Part shown: one piece after another, positions 39,580 through 47,468 of the stretch | Numbering within the stretch: the stretch's first letter is position 1 | Layout: every line of letters begins with the position of its first letter | NCBI GenBank assembly: GCA_035296905.1 | Contig: DATHAA010000092.1 | Coordinates: forward strand, 1-64,000 | Direction of reading: 5' to 3' | From: DATEOR01 sp035296905 | GTDB taxonomy: Bacteria > Actinomycetota > Thermoleophilia > Gaiellales > Gaiellaceae | Length of the DNA: 64,000 bases | Translations under genes and position numbers: made by a program | The notes under the pieces: model-generated | The model's database searches: none | What the model was told of the DNA's origin: nothing | Seen by the model: only the letters and a program-made list of their open reading frames with translations

Positions 39580-40550
39580 TCGTCCGCTGGGGCCTCGACG
39601 CGCTGGCCTCGGTGCTCGCCGAGGTCGGCAGCGAACGGCCTCTCCTCGTCGCGACTGAGCGCTGGCGTGCGCTCGATCTCCCGGCGGCGAACGCCTTCTA
39701 CGGAGTCGAGCCTCACGGCTCGCCGGAGTCGGTCGCAGAGGCGACTGCGGCGGCCGACGGCGCAGACGGTTTGCTCGCGGTCGGCGGTGGGAGCGCGATC
39801 GACACGGCCAAGGCGGTCTCGGCCGCCACGGGCCTTCCGGTCGTGTCCGTCCCGACCACGTACTCCGGGGCCGAATGGACGCGCGGCTTCGGGATCCGCG
39901 ACGAAGCCCGGCGGGTGAAGGGTGGCGGCATGGGAGCACACGTCGCGGGGATCGTCTACGAGCCGGAGCTCACGTACGACCTTCCGCCCGGCGAGTCCGG
40001 CGGAACGGCGTTGAACGCACTGGCCCATTGCGCCGAGGCGCTCTACGTTGAGGGGAAGAACGGGCAGGCCGACGCGGAGGCGCTCGCCGGCGCGCCGCTC
40101 ATCTCCGACAACCTCCCGCTGGTGCTCGCCGACGGCCGCTATCCCGGGGCCAGGCGGGCGCTCCTCGAGGGCGCCATGCATGCCGGGGCCGCGCTGGCCG
40201 GAGCCGGCCTCGGGCTTGGCCATGCGATGGCGCAGGCGGTCGGCGGCCGCTACGGCATCGCGCACGGTGCTGCCAACGCGATCTGCCTGCCTCCGGCGCT
40301 GCGCTTCAACCAGGAGGTCGCTGCCGCCGAGATCGAGCGCTTTGGCGAGGCAATGCGTACGCACGACCCGATCGGGCGCGCCGAGGAGCTCTCTCGCCTC
40401 TCCGGGTTCACGCTCCTTCGCCACCTCGGTGTTCCGCGGGACGACTTGCCCGCGTTGGCCGAAGCGGCCGCCGAACGGGGCGGAGCGAAGGCGAACCCGC
40501 GTCCTGCCTCAATCGCCGATGTTCTCGGGCTCTACGAGAGCGTCTGGTGA
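39576..40550 (+). CDS. Iron-alcohol-dehydrogenase-fold protein, probable maleylacetate reductase
   Basis: 324 residues from GTG 39576, a little short for the family (about 350). The NAD-binding GGGSAIDTAKAVSAATGLPV, the block VSVPTTYSGAEWTRGFGI and the GTALNALAHCAEALY and GLGLGHAMAQAVGG histidine motifs point to maleylacetate reductase. That enzyme reduces maleylacetate to 3-oxoadipate after hydroxyquinol or chlorocatechol ring cleavage. The LysR neighbour supports an aromatic role. No ring-cleavage dioxygenase is adjacent. Its 3' end overlaps the convergent methyltransferase gene by 42 bases. Confidence 0.8.
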   Translation: MIVRWGLDALASVLAEVGSERPLLVATERWRALDLPAANAFYGVEPHGSPESVAEATAAADGADGLLAVGGGSAIDTAKAVSAATGLPVVSVPTTYSGAEWTRGFGIRDEARRVKGGGMGAHVAGIVYEPELTYDLPPGESGGTALNALAHCAEALYVEGKNGQADAEALAGAPLISDNLPLVLADGRYPGARRALLEGAMHAGAALAGAGLGLGHAMAQAVGGRYGIAHGAANAICLPPALRFNQEVAAAEIERFGEAMRTHDPIGRAEELSRLSGFTLLRHLGVPRDDLPALAEAAAERGGAKANPRPASIADVLGLYESVW

Positions 40551-41423
40551 GGGTACCGCGACGAGCGTGAGCCTGAGCACGGCCAGGTCCGCCGGGTAGT
40601 AGTCGCGAAAGCGAGGGTCGAGGTCTTCCGGCAGAGCGATGTTCGACCGCCACGGCGTCTCGGCGACCACGGTGAGGCCCGCGCGCTCGAAGGCGGAGAC
40701 GTAGTCCGACCGGCGGAGGCGGTTCTGGTGCAGGAGCTCCGAGTTGACCATGCCCCACCTCCGGTCGGAGTAGCGCAGGAAGTTGTAGGGCGAGAGCGAG
40801 TGGTCGAAGTGCGAGAAGTGGTCGCTCAGGTCGATGCGCGAGCTCACGGCTCCGTCCGGCCGGAGGAGCCGGCGGCACTCGGCGAGGAGCGGCACGAGGT
40901 CCTCCTCGGGGATGTGCTCGAGCGTGCTCGTGCTCGTGACGAAGTCGACGGACCCCGCCGGAAGGCCGGTCGCTCGCGCGTCCACGGGCGCGAGATAGCG
41001 GATCCCGAAGCGAGGCTCGAGTTCCTCCAGCGACGCGATCGGCCCGCCCGGGCTGCGAAGGCCGCGCTCGGTGGCGAGACGCCCGAGGCGCTCGATGCTC
41101 GTGTTCACAAGGTTGAGCCGCACGTTCGGCCGAAGGTCGACGAGAACCTGCCCCTCGACGCCGAGCGTCCAGAAGGAAAGAGGCACCGTAAGATCCCAGC
41201 CGGCGCCGAACTCGTAGAAGACGGCTTCGCCGAGCGGGCGCTCGGGGCCGTGGACGGCGTACGCCTCGACGTGGCGGGCGGCCCGCTGGAACCGTCGCCG
41301 AAAGCCCGCCTCCGGCCCCGGCAGCGAGCGTGTCACGTGCCGTTGCAGCAAGTAGTTGGCGCGCTCGGCCTGCGGGAGCGCGCTGAGGCTTTTCTGCAGG
41401 AACGCCTTGGCGACCCATCGCAT
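40509..41423 (-). CDS. Class I SAM-dependent methyltransferase
   Basis: 304 residues from ATG 41423 (MRWVAKAFLQKSL). The Rossmann region contains FYEFGAGWDLTVPLSF (motif I-like), FVTSTSTLEHIPEEDLVPLL and ECRRLLRPDGAVSSRIDLS, typical of methyltransferase-11 type domains. The acceptor is unknown; nearby glycan genes allow a sugar or lipid substrate. The start is supported by TAATCT 7 bases upstream (minus strand). An upstream in-frame extension is low-complexity and serine-rich, and therefore rejected. Confidence 0.78.
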   Translation of the reverse strand: MRWVAKAFLQKSLSALPQAERANYLLQRHVTRSLPGPEAGFRRRFQRAARHVEAYAVHGPERPLGEAVFYEFGAGWDLTVPLSFWTLGVEGQVLVDLRPNVRLNLVNTSIERLGRLATERGLRSPGGPIASLEELEPRFGIRYLAPVDARATGLPAGSVDFVTSTSTLEHIPEEDLVPLLAECRRLLRPDGAVSSRIDLSDHFSHFDHSLSPYNFLRYSDRRWGMVNSELLHQNRLRRSDYVSAFERAGLTVVAETPWRSNIALPEDLDPRFRDYYPADLAVLRLTLVAVPSPDALVEPENIGD

Positions 41424-41430
41424 CGTGGGC

Positions 41431-41436
41431 AGATTA
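41431..41436 (-). promoter_or_regulatory. -10 box TAATCT (minus strand), leaderless promoter for the methyltransferase
   Basis: On the minus strand TAATCT is followed by 7 bases and ATG 41423, with no Shine-Dalgarno. Confidence 0.5.
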
Positions 41437-41460
41437 GAGACCGATAGGCTTCCGACCGCG

Positions 41461-42108
41461 ATGGCTGACGACTGGCGGGTCACGATCGATTTCGACGATG
41501 AGGGCGACGGCACCAAGCTCGCCGAGTGGCTGGCCGCGGTCGACCTCGAGGGTGAGGAGCGCTCCACGCTCGGCGATCGCGTGATCGTCAGCCGCGACGG
41601 GCCGCGCGTCTATCTCTATGCGGACTCCGAAGCGCCCGCGCGCGAAGTTCTAAGCACCGTCAGCGCCCGCATCGAGCACGAGGGCCAGGCGGCGGTGACC
41701 GCGCTCGAGCGCTGGCACCCCGTCGAGCAGGCCTGGAAGGATGGCTCCATTCCCCTCCCTGATACGGCCGAGGAGATCGCCGAGGAGCACGAGCGGTTCC
41801 AGGACCGAGAAGCCGCCGAATCGGCGGAGAGCGGGGCCGCCCAGTGGGAGGTCCGGATCGAGTTGACGAGCCACGAGGAGACCGAGGCACTGGCCGAGCG
41901 CCTCGAATCCGAGGGAATCCCAGTCGTCCGCCGGCACACCTTTCTCCTTGCCGGAGCGGCGAACGAGGACGATGCGCGGGCCCTCGCCGAGCGGCTCCGC
42001 GGCGAGCTATCGGACGGGGCGAACGTCGAGGTCGAGCCGGGCGGGGGGATGGTCTGGGAGGTCGCTCCCAGGAATCCCTTCACGTTCTTCGGCGGGCTCG
42101 GCGGCTAG
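41461..42108 (+). CDS. Two-repeat alpha/beta hypothetical protein
   Basis: 215 residues, acidic, cytoplasmic. Two similar halves: VTIDFDDEGDGTKLAEWLAA at 7-26 with VYLYADSEAPAREVLSTVSA, and VRIELTSHEETEALAERLES near 139-158 with TFLLAGAANEDDARALAERL. Each reads as a beta-alpha-beta ferredoxin-like (ACT- or DUF2007-like) unit. An acidic helical linker (EEIAEEHERFQDREAAESAE) joins them. No function is known to me. It is divergent from the methyltransferase gene; a TAGGCT box lies 10 bases before the ATG. Confidence 0.65.
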   Translation: MADDWRVTIDFDDEGDGTKLAEWLAAVDLEGEERSTLGDRVIVSRDGPRVYLYADSEAPAREVLSTVSARIEHEGQAAVTALERWHPVEQAWKDGSIPLPDTAEEIAEEHERFQDREAAESAESGAAQWEVRIELTSHEETEALAERLESEGIPVVRRHTFLLAGAANEDDARALAERLRGELSDGANVEVEPGGGMVWEVAPRNPFTFFGGLGG

Positions 42109-42128
42109 CCGCCCGCCATCCGCTCGGG

Positions 42129-42134
42129 TAGGCT
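42129..42134 (+). promoter_or_regulatory. -10 box TAGGCT before a micro-ORF
   Basis: TAGGCT ends 7 bases before TTG 42142, the same spacing as the other leaderless-type promoters in the window. Confidence 0.4.
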
Positions 42135-42141
42135 GGTCCGG

Positions 42142-42219
42142 TTGAGCGATGACCTGATCGGAGGCCGCATGGAACTGGAACCGCACCCAACTTACGGCGG
42201 CCTTCGCCTGCCCGGCTAG
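42142..42219 (+). CDS. Micro-ORF (25 codons, or 16 from an internal ATG) upstream of the MFS gene
   Basis: The frame from TTG 42142 has 25 sense codons. An internal ATG at 42169 preceded by GGAGG (42160-42164, 4-base spacing) would give MELEPHPTYGGLRLPG. Both initiation signals are unusually good for a region without a long gene, and a GC hairpin (42247-42263) lies between its stop and the MFS start. It may be a leader peptide, a small secreted peptide or chance; no family is recognised. Confidence 0.4.
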   Translation: MSDDLIGGRMELEPHPTYGGLRLPG

Positions 42220-42246
42220 CTCCGCATTTTCAGCGCGTCTCTCCGG

Positions 42247-42263
42247 GCCGGCCTGCCGCCGGC
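42247..42263 (+). terminator. GC hairpin between the micro-ORF and the MFS gene (attenuator-like)
   Basis: GCCGGC (42247-42252), loop CTGCC, GCCGGC (42258-42263), set 19 bases before the MFS ATG. It could act as an attenuator or terminator; no T-tract is seen. Confidence 0.35.
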
Positions 42264-42282
42264 TCGTGCCCATCCCTGAGGA

Positions 42283-43578
42283 ATGAGAGACGTGAACCCC
42301 GAAACGACAACCGGCCTGCGTCACGTGAAGATCCTGCGCCCCCTGGCGATCAGGGACTTTGCGCTGCTCTGGACCGGGGCGGCCGTGTCGCTCCTCGGAG
42401 ACGGCGTGTACATCGTCGCGATCGCGTGGCAGGTCTACGAGCTCTCCGATACGCCGACGGCGCTTTCACTGATCGGGGTCGCCTGGACGCTGCCGATGGC
42501 GGCTTTCCTCCTCGTCGGCGGGGTCGTCAGCGACCGCCTCGACCGGCGGCGGATCATGATCGCGACCGATCTGGTTCGCGCGTTCGCGGTGGCCGTCATC
42601 GCGGTGCTCTCGCTCACCGGAGTGCTCGAGCTCTGGCACCTCTTCCTGCTTGCAATCGTCTTCGGGACGGGGGACGCCTTCTTCGGCCCTGCGTTCAACG
42701 CGACGGTGCCGCAGATCGTCCCGCAGCGAATGCTCGTGCAGGCGAACTCGCTCGACCAGTTCATCCGCCCGTTCATGATGGCCCTCGCCGGCCCCGCCAT
42801 CGGCGGGCTGACGGTCGCCGCGGCCGGTGCGGGCGCGGCGTTCGCGCTCGACGCGGGCTCGTTCATCCTCTCCGCGATAGCGATCTCGCTGATGTCGGGT
42901 GCCCTCCGCGCCGACCGCGGCGACGAGGGGCCGCATTCGGCGCTGGCCGATCTCCGCGAGGGCTTCCGGTTCGTCCGCCAGCACGCCTGGCTCTGGGGGA
43001 CGCTGCTCGGCGCCGCCATCTCGCTGCTCGCCTTCTGGGGCCCGGTGGAGGTGCTGGTCCCCTTCCGGATCAAGAACGACCTCGGTGGAGGCGCGGACGA
43101 CTTCGGACTGGTCCTCGCCGCCGGAGGGGTGGGCGCGATCCTCGCGGCGGTCGTGATGTCACAGCTCGGTCTCCCGCGAAAGCACATGACGTTCATGTAC
43201 GTGGCCTGGGCGGTCGGGTGTCTGGGCATTGCCGGGCTCGCGTTCGCGTCGGTCCTGTGGCAGGCCATGGCGTCGTCTTTCGTCCAGCAGGCGCTCTTCG
43301 CGTCCGGCCTGATCGTCTGGGGGACGCTGATCCAGACGCTCGTCCCCACACACCTGCTCGGCCGCGTCACCAGCCTCGACTGGCTCGTTTCGACTTCCCT
43401 CGTGCCAATCTCCTTCGCGCTGACCGGCCCTGTCGCTTCGGCCATCGGAGCGGAGGCCACTCTCGCCGGCGCGGGTGTGATCGCGTGCGCGGCCACGCTT
43501 CTCTGTCTCCTCATCCCGGGCATGCGGGATACGGAGCGCGACGACCGGCTAGGGGTGCTCGCCGAAGAGGCTCGCTAG
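42283..43578 (+). CDS. Major facilitator superfamily exporter (MFS_3/EntS-like)
   Basis: 431 residues with about twelve membrane spans. The A-like motif region GGVVSDRLDRRRIMIATDLV follows span 2, and VPQRMLVQANSLDQFIRPFM is characteristic of the MFS_3 group, which includes the enterobactin exporter EntS and macrolide efflux proteins. A second such loop is THLLGRVTSLDWLV. Substrate unknown. TGAGGA lies directly before the ATG at 42283. It is preceded by a micro-ORF plus hairpin that may regulate it. It converges on the next minus-strand gene with a 4-base overlap. Confidence 0.88.
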   Translation: MRDVNPETTTGLRHVKILRPLAIRDFALLWTGAAVSLLGDGVYIVAIAWQVYELSDTPTALSLIGVAWTLPMAAFLLVGGVVSDRLDRRRIMIATDLVRAFAVAVIAVLSLTGVLELWHLFLLAIVFGTGDAFFGPAFNATVPQIVPQRMLVQANSLDQFIRPFMMALAGPAIGGLTVAAAGAGAAFALDAGSFILSAIAISLMSGALRADRGDEGPHSALADLREGFRFVRQHAWLWGTLLGAAISLLAFWGPVEVLVPFRIKNDLGGGADDFGLVLAAGGVGAILAAVVMSQLGLPRKHMTFMYVAWAVGCLGIAGLAFASVLWQAMASSFVQQALFASGLIVWGTLIQTLVPTHLLGRVTSLDWLVSTSLVPISFALTGPVASAIGAEATLAGAGVIACAATLLCLLIPGMRDTERDDRLGVLAEEAR

Positions 43579-43928
43579 CAGGAGCCCGCGACAGGCGCGT
43601 TCTCGTTCGGGCCGTTCATGTGCTGGACGTTCGTCCCGCTGCCGGCCTGGAGGCAGTAGGAGAACTTGTCCGCCCGTGCCAGCGTGACGCCGAACGAGGG
43701 TGGCAGCTGTGATTGGGCGCCAACATACGTGCCCGTGGCGTTGAACCACGTCTCCATCACCGGCGTCGCCTGCTGCAGGTTGATGGATGCGCTCACCTGC
43801 TTCGCGGAATCCTCCAGCTGCTGCTGGTTGGCAGACACCGGTGCGGTGTCCTGCGCCGCCTTGAACACGAGATATCCGCCCGCGGCGAGCGCCGCGAGCA
43901 TGAAGACGTAGCCGAAGAGTCTGCCCAC
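43575..43928 (-). CDS. Small membrane-anchored, extracytoplasmic protein of unknown function
   Basis: 117 residues from GTG 43928. One N-terminal membrane span (about 5-24, FGYVFMLAALAAGGYLVFKA), then an outside-facing domain with helical QQQLEDSAKQVSASINLQQA and a C-terminal part with FNATGTYVGAQSQLPPSFGV and two cysteines (SYCLQAGSG and PVAGSC). The pattern (one span, alpha linker, globular end with a disulfide) resembles type IV pilin-like or secretion-associated proteins. The N-terminal hydrophobic segment could be pilin-like, but no prepilin cleavage site is evident. AAGG lies just upstream of the GTG. The frame extends further upstream but only as an antisense shadow of the flavoprotein gene. 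Confidence 0.6.
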   Translation of the reverse strand: MGRLFGYVFMLAALAAGGYLVFKAAQDTAPVSANQQQLEDSAKQVSASINLQQATPVMETWFNATGTYVGAQSQLPPSFGVTLARADKFSYCLQAGSGTNVQHMNGPNENAPVAGSC

Positions 43929-43980
43929 CGGGCCTTTATCGGCCTTCCGAGGGCCTGGGTTGAATAAGAAGTCAAAATGC

Positions 43981-44007
43981 TTGCCATTAGCCGAACGGTG
44001 GTATAGT
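43981..44007 (+). promoter_or_regulatory. Promoter TTGCCA-N15-TATAGT, leaderless start of the sulfur operon
   Basis: TATAGT (44002-44007) is the best -10 in the window, with TTGCCA (43981-43986) upstream at a slightly short 15-base spacing. The GTG at 44014 is 6 bases after the -10, so the operon transcript should be leaderless. Confidence 0.65.
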
Positions 44008-44013
44008 CCGCCT

Positions 44014-45207
44014 GTGGCGGAAGCGCTCCAGTTCGACGTGCTCGTGATCGGAAGTGGGGCCTCGGGCCTCGCGTCGGCCGTGGCCGCCGAACGGGCGGGC
44101 GCCCGGGTCGCGGTCGCGACCAAGGCGGCCCTCCAGTCCTGCAACTCCGCCAAGGCGCAGGGAGGCATCCAGGCGGCGGTCGCCGAGGACGACTCGCCGG
44201 AGACCCATGCCGAGGACGTCTGGAAAAGCTCGCACGAGACCGCCGACATGCGCCTCGTCGAGATCCTCACCTCCGAGGCTCCTGAGACCATCCACTGGCT
44301 CGAGGAGTGCGGCGTCGAGTTCACGCGCGAGAACGGTGGCTACCGCATCGCCCGTTGCGGCGGCGCGAGCCGCAAGCGGCTCCTTCAGGTCGGCGACCGC
44401 ACCGGCCATGCGATCACGAAGGCCCTGCGGAAGGTCATCGAGGGCTCGACCGCAGAGACCTTTCCGCACTCGCCGCTCACGGAGCTCGAACCGACGAGCT
44501 CAGGCTGGCGAGCGCGCTGCGGTGACCACGTGATCGAGGCGGGCGCGGTCGTCCTCGCGGCCGGAGGCCGCTGCTTTCGCGAGGCCGAAGAGCGCGGCGA
44601 GCTCTCGACCAACCATCCGGGTGCGACCGGCGAGGTGACGCAGATCGCGCTCGACCTCGGTGCCGAGCCCCGCGATCTCGACGCGCTCCAATACCACCCG
44701 AACGGAGGCGCCTGGCCCGAGAACATGCAGGGCTATTCAATTCCCGAGACCACGCGTGCCTATGGCGCCGTCCTCCTGAACGCCGAGCGCGCGGAGTTCA
44801 CGGATTCCCTCGGGCCCCGGGACGAGGTCTCGCAGGCGATCGTCGACGAAGTTGCCAAGGGCGGCGGAGTCGAGACTCCGGACGGGCGGCCGGCCGTCTG
44901 GCTCGACACGACGCGCATCTCCGAGGCGGACGCGGAAGTCTCGCTCCCGTACATGCTGCGCCGCTACCGTGGAGGCGGCATCGACCCGCTCCGCGAGCCG
45001 CTCCTCACGTATCCCGTCCTTCACTACCAGAACGGCGGGCTCGTCATCGATGCCCGTGGTGAGACCACGCTGCAAGGCCTCTTCGCCTGCGGCGAGATTG
45101 CAGGGGGGACGCACGGGCGTAACCGGATGATGGGCAACTCGCTTCTCGAGTGCTGCGTGTTCGGCCGGCGCGCAGGCAAGGCCGCGGCCGAGAGGACGGC
45201 CGCATGA
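44014..45207 (+). CDS. FAD-dependent fumarate reductase/succinate dehydrogenase/L-aspartate oxidase-family flavoprotein, C-terminally short
   Basis: 397 residues. N-terminal FAD motif VLVIGSGASGLASAVAAERA, then SAKAQGGIQAA, HPGATGEVTQIALDLGAE, YHPNGGAWPENMQGY and the C-terminal GGTHGRNRMMGNSLLECCVF, all landmarks of the FrdA/SdhA/NadB/TfrA superfamily. It lacks the C-terminal helical domain of about 100 residues found in NadB and SdhA. Possible activities are fumarate reduction, aspartate oxidation or, given the neighbours, redox of an unsaturated or hydroxylated sulfonate. No FrdB/SdhB-type iron-sulfur partner is adjacent. First gene of a seven-gene overlapped operon leading to sat. Confidence 0.85.
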   Translation: MAEALQFDVLVIGSGASGLASAVAAERAGARVAVATKAALQSCNSAKAQGGIQAAVAEDDSPETHAEDVWKSSHETADMRLVEILTSEAPETIHWLEECGVEFTRENGGYRIARCGGASRKRLLQVGDRTGHAITKALRKVIEGSTAETFPHSPLTELEPTSSGWRARCGDHVIEAGAVVLAAGGRCFREAEERGELSTNHPGATGEVTQIALDLGAEPRDLDALQYHPNGGAWPENMQGYSIPETTRAYGAVLLNAERAEFTDSLGPRDEVSQAIVDEVAKGGGVETPDGRPAVWLDTTRISEADAEVSLPYMLRRYRGGGIDPLREPLLTYPVLHYQNGGLVIDARGETTLQGLFACGEIAGGTHGRNRMMGNSLLECCVFGRRAGKAAAERTAA

Positions 45208-46100
45208 GCACGGTTGCGACCGACATCCAGCAGGCGGTCGAGGATGCCGCGGCATACCTCTACGTCTGGGCGCTCAAGGACATCCCCCAGGATCTCCGCG
45301 ACGCCCTCCGCGACGCCCGCGAGCGCGAGACCTCGACGCCCGGGCAGCGTGTGCTCGACACGATCATCCGCAACGTCTCGATTGCGGACGACCAGACGAC
45401 GCTCGTCTGCCAGGACACCGGCATCGCCGTCTACTACTGCCGCGTCGGCGAGCACTTCCCGCTGCATCCGGCACGGATCTACAAGGCGCTCTACCACGGC
45501 ACCGAGCGCGCGACGGTCGAGCACCCGCTGCGCTCGAACACCGTGCACACGCTGACCCGCGAGAACACCGGGCAGAACGTCGGCTACCGCGTGCCCATCG
45601 TCCACTGGGACTTCGTGTCCGACTGGGACGGCCTCGACGTGAAATGCGTCCCTAAGGGCTCGGGCTCCGAGAACATGAGCTTCCTGAAGATGTGTGTCCC
45701 GGCCGACGGCGTCGCCGGGATCAAGCGCTTCGTCCTCGACTCCATCGTGGGCGCGGGCGGCAAGCCGTGCCCGCCGGGAATCGTCGGCGTCGGCATCGGC
45801 GGCTCGGCCGACTACGCCATGCACCTCGCCAAGGAGGCAATCGCGCGCCCGGTCGGCACGCGCAATCCAGACCCCGAGGTGGCGAAGCTAGAGGAGGAGC
45901 TCTACGACCTTCTGAACGAGACCGGGATCGGGCCGATGGGCCTGGGCGGCGACGTCACCGTCCTCCAGTGCCACGTCGAGCACGCGGACACGCACATGAC
46001 CCTGAACCCCGTCGCGGTGAACTACCAGTGCTGGGCGGCCCGCCGCGCGACCGCGCATATCGCCGCGGACGGCACCATCGACTACGACCGGGAGGCATGA
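45204..46100 (+). CDS. Class I (Fe-S) fumarate hydratase-type alpha subunit
   Basis: 298 residues. Class I hydro-lyase landmarks: TTLVCQDTGIAVYY (C69), PKGSGSENMSFLKM, GKPCPPGIVGVGIGGSADYA (C189) and VTVLQCHVEHADTHM (C256). These cysteines are the probable [4Fe-4S] ligands. It forms a two-subunit enzyme with the next product, as in TtdAB or the split fumarases of many anaerobes and actinobacteria. The known reaction is fumarate to malate; related enzymes act on tartrate or other hydroxy acids, so the substrate should be held open in this sulfur context. ATG overlaps the flavoprotein stop (ATGA). Confidence 0.88.
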   Translation: MSTVATDIQQAVEDAAAYLYVWALKDIPQDLRDALRDARERETSTPGQRVLDTIIRNVSIADDQTTLVCQDTGIAVYYCRVGEHFPLHPARIYKALYHGTERATVEHPLRSNTVHTLTRENTGQNVGYRVPIVHWDFVSDWDGLDVKCVPKGSGSENMSFLKMCVPADGVAGIKRFVLDSIVGAGGKPCPPGIVGVGIGGSADYAMHLAKEAIARPVGTRNPDPEVAKLEEELYDLLNETGIGPMGLGGDVTVLQCHVEHADTHMTLNPVAVNYQCWAARRATAHIAADGTIDYDREA

Positions 46101-46687
46101 GCGTGGCGGAGCGCCGCATCCAGTTCCCTGCCGACGAGGAGACGATCCTCTCGCTCCACGCCGGCGATTCAGTGCTCGTCGACGGCCACATCATCGGCAT
46201 CCGCGACCGCACGCAGATTCGCATCTTCGACGAGGGGGTGGAGCCGCCGATGGACCTCCGCGGCGCCTTCCTCCTCCACACCGCGCCGGGAGTCCGCAAG
46301 GTCGGTCCGGGAAAGTACGAGCCGGTCTCGATCGGGACGACGACGAGCGCGCGAATGGTGCGCTTCACCGAGCCTCTCGGGCGCGATTACGGCGTGCGCG
46401 CCATCTGCGGCAAGGGTGGGCTCCCCGACGAGGCGATCGAGCCCATGAAGAAGCACGGCATGGTCTACTTCGCGATCGTCGGCGGGGCGGCTGCGCTCGA
46501 GACCACGCAGATCGAGGAGATCGAAGAGGTCGCCTGGGAGGAGCTCATGCCCGAGTGCCTGTGGAAGTTCCGTGTCAAGGATTTCGGCCCGCTCACCGTC
46601 GGCATCGACGCCCACGGCATGTCGCTCTTCCACGACGTGCAGGAGGCGGCGAAGAAGCGATTGGAGGATCTGTATGCCCGACTCTAG
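46097..46687 (+). CDS. Class I (Fe-S) fumarate hydratase-type beta subunit
   Basis: 196 residues. Contains the beta-subunit features LLHTAPGVRKVGPGKYEPVS, IGTTTSARMVRFTE, ICGKGGLPDEAIEPMKKHG and YFAIVGGAAALETTQIEEIE. It contributes the substrate-binding swivelling domain of the class I hydro-lyase. ATGA overlap with the alpha gene; its end overlaps the comA start by 14 bases, so hydratase and phosphosulfolactate synthase are translationally linked. Confidence 0.88.
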   Translation: MSVAERRIQFPADEETILSLHAGDSVLVDGHIIGIRDRTQIRIFDEGVEPPMDLRGAFLLHTAPGVRKVGPGKYEPVSIGTTTSARMVRFTEPLGRDYGVRAICGKGGLPDEAIEPMKKHGMVYFAIVGGAAALETTQIEEIEEVAWEELMPECLWKFRVKDFGPLTVGIDAHGMSLFHDVQEAAKKRLEDLYARL

Positions 46688-47468
46688 GCACAACGGTTTC
46701 CTCGACCTTCCGGCTCGTCCCTCCAAGCCGCGGTCCCAGGGGATCACCCACGTCATCGACAAGGGTCTCGCGCTTCGGCAGGTGGAGAACCTCTTCGACA
46801 CCGCCGGCGACTACGTCGACATCGTCAAGCTCGGCTGGGGAACGAGCTACGTCACTCACAACCTCAAGGAGAAGATCGAGCTCTACCGCTCGTTCGAGGT
46901 TTCCGTCGTTTGCGGTGGGACGCTTCTCGAGGCCGTCGTCGCCCGCGGCAAGCTCGACGAGTACCGGAGCTGGCTGACGGAGAACGGGTTCTCGCACGTC
47001 GAGGTCTCCGACGGCACGATCAACCTTCCGCGCGAGCAAAAGCTGGAGCTCGTCGCCGACCTCGCCCAGGACTTCGTCGTCATGTCGGAGGTCGGCTCGA
47101 AGGACTCCGAGGTCGTCTTCGCCCCCTACCAGTGGGTGCAGTGGCTGAAGGAAGACCTCGACGCAGGGGCATGGAAGGTGATCACGGAGGGCCGCGAGGG
47201 CGGCACCGCGGGCATCTTCCGCGCGTCCGGCGACATGCGCACGGGCCTGATCGACGAGATCGTCCATGAGATCGACCTCTCGGAGATCATCTTCGAGGCC
47301 CCGACGACCCACTCTCAGGCCTGGTTCGTCCAGAAATTCGGACCCGACGTGAACCTCGGCAACATCCCGCCCGAGGAAGTCATCCCGCTCGAGACGCTTC
47401 GGCTCGGGCTTCGCTCCGACACGCTCAGGGAGGTGCTCCTCGGTGAGCATGCAGCTCTCACGGACTGA
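46674..47468 (+). CDS. comA: Phosphosulfolactate synthase (ComA family)
   Basis: 264 residues, full length for ComA. Family blocks: PRSQGITHVIDKGLALRQVE, DIVKLGWGTSYVTHNLKEKI, VCGGTLLEAVVARGKLDEY, HVEVSDGTINLPREQKLELV and SEVGSKDSE. ComA adds sulfite to phosphoenolpyruvate to give phosphosulfolactate, the first step of coenzyme M synthesis in methanogens and of sulfolactate formation in some bacteria. Directly downstream are APS reductase (a sulfite source), APS kinase and ATP sulfurylase, strong circumstantial support for sulfite as the true substrate here. No ComB, ComC or ComDE homologue is visible in the window. Start overlaps the hydratase gene; end overlaps cysH by 26 bases. Confidence 0.92.
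   Translation: MPDSRHNGFLDLPARPSKPRSQGITHVIDKGLALRQVENLFDTAGDYVDIVKLGWGTSYVTHNLKEKIELYRSFEVSVVCGGTLLEAVVARGKLDEYRSWLTENGFSHVEVSDGTINLPREQKLELVADLAQDFVVMSEVGSKDSEVVFAPYQWVQWLKEDLDAGAWKVITEGREGGTAGIFRASGDMRTGLIDEIVHEIDLSEIIFEAPTTHSQAWFVQKFGPDVNLGNIPPEEVIPLETLRLGLRSDTLREVLLGEHAALTD

Noticed and set aside
41424..41567. 48-codon N-terminal extension of the methyltransferase
   Set aside because: Serine-rich shadow sequence overlapping the divergent gene; a leaderless-type promoter sits right before ATG 41423.
43929..44324. N-terminal extension of the small membrane protein at 43575
   Set aside because: The extension has no start near the promoter region, is antisense to the flavoprotein gene, and would place the membrane span deep inside the protein.
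44014..45207. Calling the flavoprotein nadB (L-aspartate oxidase)
   Set aside because: No nadA or nadC is adjacent, the C-terminal domain is missing and the neighbours are hydro-lyase and sulfur genes. The broader family call is safer.
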